A stretch of 8,201 bases of DNA from contig JAUVQZ010000131.1 of NCBI GenBank assembly GCA_030597865.1, positions 1 to 8,201 on the forward strand, in the 5' to 3' direction. Shown piece after piece: positions 1 through 6,072 of this stretch. The position numbers and the translations under genes were made by a program. The notes beneath the pieces were generated by a model. It ran no database searches, was not told the origin of the DNA, and worked only from the letters and a program-made list of their open reading frames with translations. Within the stretch, counting starts at the first letter, position 1; each line of letters opens with the position of its first letter. The DNA comes from Pseudomonadota bacterium. GTDB lineage: Bacteria; Desulfobacterota; Desulfobulbia; Desulfobulbales; SURF-16.

Positions 1-1613
1 TCGGTGACCAGCGCTACTCCGGCGATCGGGATCTTGATAACCCACTTGCTGCTGTGCAGATGGGCCTGATCTACGTCAACCCGGAAGGACCGAATGGCGA
101 ACCGGATGCGGTGGCCTCCGGCCAAGACGTCCGCGTGACCTTTGCCCGCATGGGCATGAACGACGAGGAAACCGTTGCCCTGGTCGCCGGCGGCCACACC
201 TTTGGCAAATGCCATGGTGCGGGGGATGCCGCCCTTGTCGGCCCTGAACCGGAGGGTGCCCCTATCGAGGAACAGGGGCTTGGCTGGAAGAGTAGTTTCG
301 CGAGCGGCAAGGGGGATGACACCATCAGCAGCGGCATCGAAGGGGCCTGGAACCCCACCCCAACCAAGTGGGACATGGGCTATTTCGACACCCTGTTCGG
401 CTATGACTGGAATCTGGTGAAAAGCCCTGCCGGTGCCTACCAGTGGGTTCCGTCTGATCCGGCTGCCGCAACTGCTGTGCCGGGCGCCCACGATCCGGCC
501 AACCGACAGGCACCCATAATGACCACCGCAGACCTGTCGCTGAGAATGGATCCTATATATAAGCCGATTGCCAAGCGCTTCCACGAGAACCCGGAGGAGT
601 TCGCCGACGCCTTTGCCCGGGCGTGGTTTAAGCTGACCCACCGCGACATGGGCCCCCGTTCGCGCTGTCTCGGCCCGGAGGTCCCGGCGGAGGAGTTAAT
701 CTGGCAGGACCCGGTACCCGCAGTGGACCATGGGCTGATCGACGGGCAGGACATCACCGACCTCAAGACTAAGATCCTTGCATCAAACCTGTCTGTCTCG
801 CAACTGGTCTCCACCGCCTGGGCCTCAGCGTCCACCTTCCGTGGCTCTGACAAGCGCGGCGGCGCCAACGGGGCGCGCATCCGTCTCGCCCCGCAGAAAG
901 ATTGGCAGGTTAACCAGCCTGAGCAACTTGCCACTGTGCTGCAGACCCTTGAGGGAATTCAACAGGAGTTCAATAATGCGCAGTCAGGCGGCAAGAAGGT
1001 TTCCCTCGCCGACCTGATCGTCCTGGGTGGATGCGCAGGAGTCGAGCAAGCTGCCAAGAATAGTGGTCACCATGTGACCATTCCCTTTACGCCGGGACGC
1101 ACGGATGCCTCGCAGGAGCAAACCGCTGAAAAATCATTTTCCGTACTCGAACCGGCGGCTGATGGCTTCCGCAACTATCAGAAGGCCAAATATGCCGTAT
1201 CGCCAGAGGAACTGCTGATTGATCGGGCCCAACTTATGACCCTGACCGCCCCGGAGATGACGGTTCTTGTTGGCGGTCTGCGCGTCCTGAATGCCAACTT
1301 CGGTCAGTCCCAGCATGGCGTCTTTACCAAGCGGCCGGAAACGCTTACCAATGACTTCTACGTAAACCTGCTCGACATGGGCACAACGTGGAAGGCAAGC
1401 TCAGAAGACGATGACGTGTTCGAGGGTCGTGATCGGGCAACGGGCGAACTCAAGTGGACCGGCAGCCGTGTCGACCTCATCTTCGGATCCAACTCCCAAC
1501 TCCGGGCCCTGGCGGAGGTTTACGGATGTGAGGATTCCCAGGACAAATTCCTGCACGACTTTGCAGCGGCATGGAACAAGGTAATGAACCTTGACCGTTT
1601 CGACCTCGCCTGA
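1..1613 (+). CDS. katG: Catalase-peroxidase KatG, 5'-truncated by the window edge
   Basis: This is the C-terminal 536 residues of a class I haem catalase-peroxidase, which dismutates H2O2 and oxidises organic donors with it. The first complete codon is at base 3 and the gene is open upstream, so the window edge truncates it; a GTG at 54 is not the start. By recall of Mycobacterium KatG, about 205 N-terminal residues are missing, including the distal Arg-Trp-His haem pocket. Present here are the Tyr (72-74, in LIYVNPEG) and Met (150-152, in FARMGMND) of the Met-Tyr-Trp adduct needed for catalase activity. Also present are the proximal haem His (195-197, in GGHTFGK), the SSGIE segment matching the Ser315 region, and HRDMGP followed by the probable mobile Arg. 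The second, non-catalytic peroxidase-like domain is complete (VSQLVSTAWASAS, RGSDKRGGANGARIRL, PFTPGRTDASQEQT) and the end MNLDRFDLA is typical. No frameshift is visible. Rubrerythrin follows on the same strand after 230 bases. Confidence 0.97.
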   Translation, partial: GDQRYSGDRDLDNPLAAVQMGLIYVNPEGPNGEPDAVASGQDVRVTFARMGMNDEETVALVAGGHTFGKCHGAGDAALVGPEPEGAPIEEQGLGWKSSFASGKGDDTISSGIEGAWNPTPTKWDMGYFDTLFGYDWNLVKSPAGAYQWVPSDPAAATAVPGAHDPANRQAPIMTTADLSLRMDPIYKPIAKRFHENPEEFADAFARAWFKLTHRDMGPRSRCLGPEVPAEELIWQDPVPAVDHGLIDGQDITDLKTKILASNLSVSQLVSTAWASASTFRGSDKRGGANGARIRLAPQKDWQVNQPEQLATVLQTLEGIQQEFNNAQSGGKKVSLADLIVLGGCAGVEQAAKNSGHHVTIPFTPGRTDASQEQTAEKSFSVLEPAADGFRNYQKAKYAVSPEELLIDRAQLMTLTAPEMTVLVGGLRVLNANFGQSQHGVFTKRPETLTNDFYVNLLDMGTTWKASSEDDDVFEGRDRATGELKWTGSRVDLIFGSNSQLRALAEVYGCEDSQDKFLHDFAAAWNKVMNLDRFDLA

Positions 1614-1698
1614 TCGTAGCATCGACATGCTTCGAGGGATTCTGTTCATCATAAAATGAGTGGAACTCATCATAGTTGATTGAACATCATTTTTTAAA

Positions 1699-1726
1699 TT
1701 GTCAGATCAGATGAAATTTTTATAGA
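1699..1726 (+). promoter_or_regulatory. Candidate sigma70-type promoter for rubrerythrin
   Basis: TTGTCA (1699-1704, 5 of 6 to the -35 consensus) and TATAGA (1721-1726, 4 of 6 to the -10 consensus) are separated by 16 bases. The start would fall near 1733, giving a leader of about 110 bases. The -10 sits inside the long inverted repeat at 1708-1753, so a protein bound there would block it. A competing candidate is TTGTGT (1791-1796) with TATAAA (1815-1820), spacer 18, which would leave a leader of only about 17 bases. The choice between them is inference. Confidence 0.3.
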
Positions 1727-1753
1727 TTTATCTCTAAAAATATTATTCATCTG
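1708..1753. repeat. 46-bp imperfect inverted repeat between katG and rubrerythrin
   Basis: The arms are CAGATGAA (1708-1715) with TTCATCTG (1746-1753), a perfect 8 bp, continuing inward as ATTTTTATAGA (1716-1726) with TCTCTAAAAAT (1731-1741), 10 of 11 paired. The loop is TTTA and there is a four-base bulge ATTA at 1742-1745. The core contains a smaller exact repeat, AGAT-TT-ATCT (1724-1733). It lies 95 bases after the katG stop and 90 bases before the rubrerythrin ATG, in DNA much more AT-rich than the genes. It may be an operator for a peroxide or iron regulator, since AT-rich palindromes are typical of PerR/Fur sites, although I do not see a canonical PerR or Fur box. It may instead be an mRNA hairpin that stabilises or ends the katG message; there is no T run after it. 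Confidence 0.6.
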
Positions 1754-1843
1754 TCATACTACAGCCTTACGCAATATTTTTTGGGCCAGATTGTGTATCG
1801 TACAACCGGCCTCATATAAACGTAAAACAGGAAGAAAAAAAAC

Positions 1844-2419
1844 ATGGCATCACTGAAAGGAACCCAGACCGAAAAAAACATCCTCACCGCCTTCACCGGC
1901 GAGTCCCAGGCCCGCAACCGTTACAATTTTTTTGCCTCCAAGGCCAAGAAGGAGGGCTTCGTGCAGATCTCCGAGATCTTCACGGAGACCGCCGACCAGG
2001 AAAAGGAGCATGCCAAGCGTCTCTTCAAGCTCCTTGAGGGTGGCGAAGTGGAGATCACTGCAGCCTTCCCGGCCGGCGTTATCGGCACCACCACAGAGAA
2101 CCTTGCCGAGGCTGCTGCCGGTGAAAACCACGAGCACATGGTGATGTATCCGGAATTCGCCAAGACCGCCCGCGAGGAGGGCTTTGCCGATATTGCCGAC
2201 ATCTTCATGGCCATTGCCGTGGCGGAGAAACAGCATGAGAAACGTTATGTGGAGCTCAAGGCCAACATCGAGGCGGGCCGCATCTTTAAGCGTGACGAGA
2301 AAAAGACCTGGCGCTGCCGCAACTGTGGTTACCTCCAAACAGGCCACGGCGCCCCGGAGGTCTGCGCCGCCTGTGACCATGGCCAGGCCCATTTTGAGCT
2401 TTTGGCTGAAAACTGGTAA
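1844..2419 (+). CDS. rbr: Rubrerythrin
   Basis: This is a cytoplasmic non-haem di-iron protein of 191 residues that reduces H2O2 to water with electrons from NAD(P)H oxidoreductases or rubredoxin, a main peroxide scavenger of anaerobes. The N-terminal ferritin-like four-helix domain (about 1-146) carries every di-iron ligand at the positions known from Desulfovibrio rubrerythrin: Glu20, Glu53, His56, Glu94, Glu97, Glu128 and His131, plus Tyr27 and Tyr102. The C-terminal rubredoxin-like domain binds one Fe(SCys)4 through Cys158, Cys161, Cys174 and Cys177 (CRNC and CAAC). Length, start (SLKGTQTEKNIL) and end (AHFELLAENW) match the family. The ATG is preceded by AGGAAG at 1829-1834, a slightly long spacing of about 10 bases. 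The gene lies 230 bases downstream of katG on the same strand and ends 16 bases before a strong terminator. Confidence 0.98.
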   Translation: MASLKGTQTEKNILTAFTGESQARNRYNFFASKAKKEGFVQISEIFTETADQEKEHAKRLFKLLEGGEVEITAAFPAGVIGTTTENLAEAAAGENHEHMVMYPEFAKTAREEGFADIADIFMAIAVAEKQHEKRYVELKANIEAGRIFKRDEKKTWRCRNCGYLQTGHGAPEVCAACDHGQAHFELLAENW

Positions 2420-2435
2420 AATCCGCCAACATCAG

Positions 2436-2483
2436 CACCTAAAAAAGCCCGGCAGCGTAAGAGCTACCGGGCTTTTTTAGGTG
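2436..2483. terminator. Bidirectional rho-independent terminator between convergent genes
   Basis: CACCTAAAAAAGCCCGG (2436-2452) pairs without mismatch with CCGGGCTTTTTTAGGTG (2467-2483). Inside, AGC pairs with GCT around a loop of about six bases. The A6 tract on the left and T6 tract on the right give a GC hairpin followed by a U run on both strands. On the plus strand it ends rubrerythrin (stop 16 bases upstream). On the minus strand it can end the ChaN-family gene, whose stop is 122 bases away. Confidence 0.93.
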
Positions 2484-2605
2484 TACAGAACGGAAAACAC
2501 AGGGCCAGACACCTAACCATTTTCTTGATCCTGCCAGGCAAATCCGCAAAGCCTTCACGTCCAGATGGCAGATACCGAGAGTTACAAGATACCCCCTGTC
2601 AGGAT

Positions 2606-3826
2606 TTACATACCATGTTTCCTCTTCTGGGCCACAAAGGTGACCTCAATGGTGCGATGACCATCATCACCAGCGATAACAAGCTGGCCACTATCGCCAG
2701 GGGATTTGTTCTTCACGGCGTAGATCACGTCAAAATTTTCATGCACGGCCTCGCCGTCAAAGCTGATGATCCGTTCCCCCTTGGCAATACCGGCCAAGGC
2801 CGCCACTGAACCGGGCATGACCCCTGCCACCCGCACGCCAGGTCCGTCATCCTTGTCATCAAGCATGACGCCCAGGCGGACGCCCTTTTTCTTCAGGATC
2901 TCATACTCCTGATAGACCAGATAGTCGGCCTGGGGCATGGGGAATTTGGGCAGGGTGACATTCATCAGCTGATGGCGCTTCTCCTCTGGAACCTTCAAGG
3001 TCCTGCTGCCGATGATGGTATAGGCCAGGGGCAGGCGGCGAAAGACCCGGCGCGGGATGCCAAAGCCGTACTCCACATGCCAGCCACCGGCAACCACCAC
3101 CATGTGCATACCAGGGTTGTTGTGCAGATAATCGGCCACGGATTGGGCCATGGTCTCGTCCCAGACGGTCTGGCGGCGGTGGAAACTCTCCACCATCTTA
3201 CCGCCAGCCGCGTGATCCTTAATCATCGCCTCCACCATGGCCCGCTGATAGGGATCTGCCAAATCCATTTCCGGCAACCGGGCCCGCTCCTCCGGCGCCA
3301 TGTCGGCCAGGGGCATCATGCTGACCTGGCTGCCCAGCTCCCTGTCAACGTTAAGGCCGATCACCGGGATACCATTGTCGCGGCAAAACACCAGGAGATC
3401 ACGGTAGTATGCAAAGTCTGAACCCCAGCCCTCGCTGAACCAACGACTCTCCCGCAGGAACTCCTTCTCGATCAACTCCCCGGCCAGCCAACGATCCAGG
3501 GCCCCCTGCTGCTTGGGGGTAAACATCTCCATACCCAGGGCCATCCTGCCCGGATGGCGATTATTCATGGCCTGCAGAACCGCAAGCTGCAAGCGGTGGG
3601 AGGCCGGGTTGTCATGGAGCTCCCCCACATAAACCAAGGGATGCAGACTGGCATTGGCCAACATCTGCGCCTCACTGACATAATGACCCGTATCCATATG
3701 GAGAATATCGCCCACCTGGGGTTCTGCCGTGGGCAGATAAGGCATCTCACTATTCCACTGCGGCGAACCAGCACAGCCGCCGAGCAGAAGGGCCAGAAGA
3801 GATATAGACAGGCTACGAAGAGTCAT
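2606..3826 (-). CDS. ChaN/Tiki-family (DUF399) lipoprotein with C-terminal PDZ domain
   Basis: A 406-residue lipoprotein. Residues 1-17 form a signal peptide with lipobox LGGC, so Cys18 is the predicted lipidated residue; Ala follows, which favours outer-membrane sorting. Residues about 45-290 match the ChaN haem-binding-uptake (PF04187, Tiki/TraB) fold: the first GX2H motif is GELH (68-71, in VYVGELHDNPASH), an acidic GMEMF follows (98-102), and the second GX2H motif is GGWH (247-250). Residues about 312-400 are a PDZ domain (GVRLGVMLDD, VRVAGVMPGSVAALAGIAKG, ERIISFDGEAV). In Campylobacter ChaN is an iron-regulated haem-binding lipoprotein; related Tiki proteins are metalloproteases, so haem binding and peptidase activity are both possible here. 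The frame stays open 113 codons further upstream, into the 3' end of the neighbouring channel gene. I chose this ATG because AAGGAG precedes it by 11 bases and it begins the signal peptide. It may share a transcript with the channel gene 165 bases upstream. Confidence 0.9.
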   Translation of the reverse strand: MTLRSLSISLLALLLGGCAGSPQWNSEMPYLPTAEPQVGDILHMDTGHYVSEAQMLANASLHPLVYVGELHDNPASHRLQLAVLQAMNNRHPGRMALGMEMFTPKQQGALDRWLAGELIEKEFLRESRWFSEGWGSDFAYYRDLLVFCRDNGIPVIGLNVDRELGSQVSMMPLADMAPEERARLPEMDLADPYQRAMVEAMIKDHAAGGKMVESFHRRQTVWDETMAQSVADYLHNNPGMHMVVVAGGWHVEYGFGIPRRVFRRLPLAYTIIGSRTLKVPEEKRHQLMNVTLPKFPMPQADYLVYQEYEILKKKGVRLGVMLDDKDDGPGVRVAGVMPGSVAALAGIAKGERIISFDGEAVHENFDVIYAVKNKSPGDSGQLVIAGDDGHRTIEVTFVAQKRKHGM

Positions 3827-3992
3827 GGCTCGGGATACTCCTTGATGGATGGACAGGATCTTGGGGTTGGCTGGAAAAAAGGGCTGGCAATGGGTTCGAG
3901 GCAGGGAAACACAAAAAGTTCCCAGTCCCCCTTGCTCATTTTTTTTGAGCAGGGCCCAGGGCCACGGCGAAAGGGCCATGTATGGCCAGGCC

Positions 3993-5264
3993 TTAGGGAG
4001 ACAAATCACCCTGGCCAACGGCACCCCCCAGGGCTTGAAGGTCCAGACCTGAGGGTTCCTGGAAAACCCGGAGACCAAATTCCGGTAAAACAGCCAGGAT
4101 GTGATCAAAAATATCCGCCTGGATATCTTCGTAATTGGCCCAGACCTGATCGCTGCTGAACACATAGAGTTCCATGGGCAGCCCCTTGGAGGTCGGGGCC
4201 AGATGTCTGACCAGGAAGGTCATGTCCTTATTGATCTTGGGATGGTTGGCCAGGTAGCTCTTGATATAGGCCCGAAAGACGCCGATATTGGTCTGGCGGC
4301 GGCCGTTCGGCACAGAGTTGCTCTTAAGATGATGCTCTTGGTTGTAGAGGTCAATCTCTTCCTGTCTCTGCTGAACATAGTCGCTGAGCAGGCCAAATTT
4401 ATTTAATTTTTCCAGCATCTCGACGCTGCAAAATTGTATTGAGTTCATGTCGAGGCAGAGAGATCTCTTGATTCGCCGCCCCCCAGACTCCGACATCCCC
4501 CGCCAGTTCTTGAAGGCATTTGAGACCAGCGCAGAGGTCGGGATAGTGGTAATGGTCTTGTCCCAATTCTGAACCTTGACCGTGTGGATCGAGACATCAA
4601 CAACATCACCGTCAGCCTCAAACTTTGGCATTTCAATCCAGTCGCCCACCCGTACCATATCATGGCTGACCAGCTGGAGACTGGCAACAAAACCAAGGAT
4701 GGTGTCTTTGAAAATCAGCAGGACAACTGCAGTCAGGCCGCCGAGGACACTGAAAATCCCCCAGGGCGATTTGGCGGTCAGGGTTGAGACTATGAAGATC
4801 CCGGCAAGAATGAAGATGACAATTCTGACCACGGAGAGATAGCCGCCTATGGGCTTTCTCTTCGACACGGCGCTGCGTCTGTAAATCTGGTCAACGGTGT
4901 TTAAGGTTGAGTCGATCATCCGGACGGCAAGGACAACCAGAATGGTCATGCACAGGCGCCTTACCACCTCGGCAAAAAAGGGATGCCCCCCAAGGAGGAC
5001 GTCGACGGTGGCATACACCACGACCACGGGGATCAGGATCGATAGGTGATCAAAAAAATGGTTACGGGCGAGGAGATCGTCCCAGTCAGACTTGCTCAGG
5101 GCTGCTGCCCTGACAAAAAAAGGAATCAGCAGATGGATGGTCAGCCTTGACACCAGGTAGGCAAGCAGGGCAATGGCCAAAATGGACAGCACCAGAAGAA
5201 TAATCTGGGCTGCTGGAACGGGTATACCAGAGTCGGTTAGCAGTTTTTCAAGGAAGGCTTGCAT
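3993..5264 (-). CDS. ybdG: MscS-family mechanosensitive channel, YbdG/MscM type
   Basis: An inner-membrane channel of 423 residues that opens under membrane tension after osmotic downshock. The length and the cytoplasmic part match E. coli YbdG (about 415 residues, miniconductance channel) as I recall it: GDWIEMPKFEADG, VKVQNWDKTITTIPT, KNWRGMSESGGRRIKRS, TNIGVFRAYIKSYL, NHPKINKDMTFLVRHLAP and EDIQADIFDHILAVLPEFGLR. Five hydrophobic segments are visible at about 19-41, 74-93, 103-119, 141-163 and 167-198; the last, with SVLGGLTAVVLLIFKD, is the pore-lining helix and is followed by the beta-domain. A TTG two codons earlier (5268-5270) is in frame, but ATG at 5262-5264 has GTGAG eight bases upstream, whereas TTG is too close to it. 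After the stop a GGCCAT-GT-ATGGCC repeat (3974-3987) lacks a T run, so read-through into the lipoprotein gene is plausible. Confidence 0.93.
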   Translation of the reverse strand: MQAFLEKLLTDSGIPVPAAQIILLVLSILAIALLAYLVSRLTIHLLIPFFVRAAALSKSDWDDLLARNHFFDHLSILIPVVVVYATVDVLLGGHPFFAEVVRRLCMTILVVLAVRMIDSTLNTVDQIYRRSAVSKRKPIGGYLSVVRIVIFILAGIFIVSTLTAKSPWGIFSVLGGLTAVVLLIFKDTILGFVASLQLVSHDMVRVGDWIEMPKFEADGDVVDVSIHTVKVQNWDKTITTIPTSALVSNAFKNWRGMSESGGRRIKRSLCLDMNSIQFCSVEMLEKLNKFGLLSDYVQQRQEEIDLYNQEHHLKSNSVPNGRRQTNIGVFRAYIKSYLANHPKINKDMTFLVRHLAPTSKGLPMELYVFSSDQVWANYEDIQADIFDHILAVLPEFGLRVFQEPSGLDLQALGGAVGQGDLSP

Positions 5265-5314
5265 CTGCAATTCTCACTGTAAATAAGCGTGCATGCGTGG
5301 CAACGCATCGGCCC

Positions 5315-5343
5315 ATTATATGCCACAGCGGATTATCCCATAA
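5315..5343 (-). promoter_or_regulatory. Candidate promoter of the YbdG-type channel gene
   Basis: A perfect TATAAT -10 lies at 5320-5315 on the minus strand (GGCATATAATGG). Seventeen bases upstream the -35 position reads TTATGG, a poor match, so an activator or extended contacts may be needed. The start near 5308 leaves a leader of about 44 bases. That leader would begin with a hairpin, ATGCGT (5308-5303) and ACGCAT (5298-5293) around a four-base loop. Confidence 0.4.
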
Positions 5344-5400
5344 AAACCACCAGGAGACTTCGAAGTGACATAGAGCGTTCCCGGCCGGGGAAAACAGGGG

Positions 5401-5553
5401 TTAAAGCTGTTCATCCTCCTGGGGAACAAGATCCTTATTTTCTCCGCCAGAATTCTGTTTCTTCTCCAGCTTACGCTGCTTTTTTTCCTCTTTCTTCTTT
5501 TTCTTTGCCAATTCCTTCTGGCGTTTTTCATATGAATAATTTGTTCTGGCCAA
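5401..5553 (-). CDS. Small lysine/glutamate-rich conserved-type protein, 50 residues, TTG start
   Basis: This 50-residue frame begins MARTNYSYEKRQKELAK (TTG read as Met). Lysine, arginine and glutamate dominate to about residue 32, which suggests a single charged helix, and it ends in an acidic tail (NKDLVPQEDEQL). TTG at 5551-5553 is preceded by AGGG with eight bases between, a good ribosome-binding distance. No ATG precedes the conserved-looking NYSxEKRQKE segment in frame. I recall short proteobacterial proteins of this NYSFEKRQKE type, of unknown function, but I cannot name a family. The overlapping longer frame on the same strand (5316-5621) reads the K/E codons out of phase as Arg/Lys/Ser and ends in low-quality sequence, so I prefer this one. 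It follows the cold-shock gene on the same strand, beyond that gene's terminator. A nucleic-acid- or ribosome-associated role is only a guess from charge and neighbour. Confidence 0.75.
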   Translation of the reverse strand: MARTNYSYEKRQKELAKKKKKEEKKQRKLEKKQNSGGENKDLVPQEDEQL

Positions 5554-5602
5554 GACTCTATCCCTGTTAATGCTTTATGGTCGGCGCTACAGACCTTACA
5601 GT

Positions 5603-5638
5603 AAAAAAAAAGACCCCGCAAAAAATGCGGGGCCTTTT
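5603..5638 (-). terminator. Rho-independent terminator of the cold-shock gene
   Basis: On the minus strand the hairpin is CCCCGCA (complement of 5632-5626) and TGCGGGG (complement of 5620-5614) around five T, followed by TCTTTTTTTTT (5613-5603). Flanking A and T residues extend the stem to about 12 bp with one mismatch. It starts 24 bases after the cold-shock stop codon. The plus strand has only a short TTTT tract on its own downstream side, so the main direction is minus. Confidence 0.92.
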
Positions 5639-5661
5639 CAATGGTCGATGTCAGTTGTTAC

Positions 5662-5862
5662 TTACTGAGCAACGACATTTTCTGCGGCTGGGCCTTTGGG
5701 ACCATCGACAATGTCGAAGGTTACACGGGCGCCTTCCTGAAGGGTTTTGAAACCGTCAGCCTGAATTGCGCTGTGATGAACGAAAACATCGTTGCCGCCG
5801 TCCTGCTCAATAAAACCGAAACCTTTTGCGTCATTAAACCACTTAACTGTTCCTTCTGCCAT
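5662..5862 (-). CDS. csp: Cold-shock-domain protein (CspA family)
   Basis: A 66-residue single-domain OB-fold protein that binds single-stranded RNA and DNA, acting as an RNA chaperone or antiterminator in the cytoplasm. The sequence begins MAEGTVKWFNDAKGFGFI, with RNP1 KGFGFI at 13-18 and RNP2 VFVHH at 26-30; the aromatic surface residues Trp8, Phe15, Phe17, Phe27 and His30 are present. The length is standard. The ATG has AAGGAG (5877-5872) nine bases upstream. The upstream leader contains three tandem hairpins, in keeping with the long structured leaders of cold-inducible csp mRNAs, and a strong terminator follows the gene. Family membership is certain; whether it is cold-induced or constitutive cannot be told from the protein. 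Confidence 0.97.
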   Translation of the reverse strand: MAEGTVKWFNDAKGFGFIEQDGGNDVFVHHSAIQADGFKTLQEGARVTFDIVDGPKGPAAENVVAQ

Positions 5863-5884
5863 CTTGTACTACTCCTTTGTGCTG

Positions 5885-5962
5885 GGTTCCTTTTTGGGAA
5901 CCGCTTTTGAAATAAGCCGGATCATTTAAGTACGATCCGGTATCAGTTTTGTCGCCAAAACT
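5885..5962 (-). promoter_or_regulatory. Structured 5' leader of the cold-shock gene: three tandem hairpins
   Basis: In minus-strand order there are three exact stem-loops. AGTTTT-GGCGAC-AAAACT spans 5962-5945. CCGGATC with a ten-base loop and GATCCGG spans 5940-5917. GGTTCC-CAAAAA-GGAACC spans 5902-5885. The last ends seven bases before the AAGGAG ribosome-binding site. The second loop contains CGTAC, the core of the E. coli cold box, which may be chance. Such leaders in known csp mRNAs control stability and translation with temperature; that role here is inference. Confidence 0.55.
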
Positions 5963-6036
5963 AAAATGGTGCTGTTGTACCAATTTATCACGCAAAAAAC
6001 AGGTGGTTACGGCGCAACAACTATTGACTCTGCCCA

Positions 6037-6066
6037 TTGGCAAAGCCAACAAAATGAATTTATATT
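6037..6066 (+). promoter_or_regulatory. Candidate plus-strand sigma70-type promoter
   Basis: TTGGCA (6037-6042) and TATATT (6061-6066) each match the consensus at 5 of 6 positions, with an 18-base spacer. The -35 lies in an exact inverted repeat TTGGC-AAA-GCCAA (6037-6049), which could be an operator. The predicted start, about 6072, falls exactly at the base of a GAAA-loop hairpin. There is no plus-strand coding gene for 1.5 kb downstream, so if used it would make a non-coding RNA. Confidence 0.35.
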
Positions 6067-6072
6067 ATTATA
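6067..6072 (-). promoter_or_regulatory. Candidate -10 element for the cold-shock gene
   Basis: The minus strand reads a perfect TATAAT here, followed by more A/T. The -35 position (about 6090-6095, CACCTT) is poor and overlaps the palindrome AGGTGATCACCT. A start near 6060 would give a csp leader of about 200 bases, similar in size to known cold-shock leaders. It overlaps a better-formed plus-strand promoter, so the strand actually used is uncertain. Confidence 0.3.

Noticed and set aside
1850..2392. 180-residue minus-strand frame opposite rubrerythrin
   Set aside because: Antisense shadow produced by codon bias; rubrerythrin itself is unambiguous.
3933..3951. TGCTCA-T7-TGAGCA hairpin between the channel and lipoprotein genes
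   Set aside because: The T run is in the loop rather than after the stem, and on the transcribed minus strand it is an A run, so it is not a rho-independent terminator.
3827..4165. 113-residue N-terminal extension of the ChaN-family frame
   Set aside because: It overlaps the 3' end of the channel gene, has no domain-like sequence, and the ATG at 3824-3826 starts a proper lipoprotein signal with a ribosome-binding site.
5380..5389. CCCGGCCGGG palindrome downstream of the small K/E-rich gene
   Set aside because: Short GC palindrome with no loop and no following T run; likely chance, though it could slightly structure the 3' end.
5316..5621. 101-residue minus-strand frame over the small K/E-rich gene
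   Set aside because: It reads the same A-rich DNA out of phase, runs through the csp terminator stem and part of the channel promoter, and has no recognisable domain; the 50-residue frame has better composition and start.
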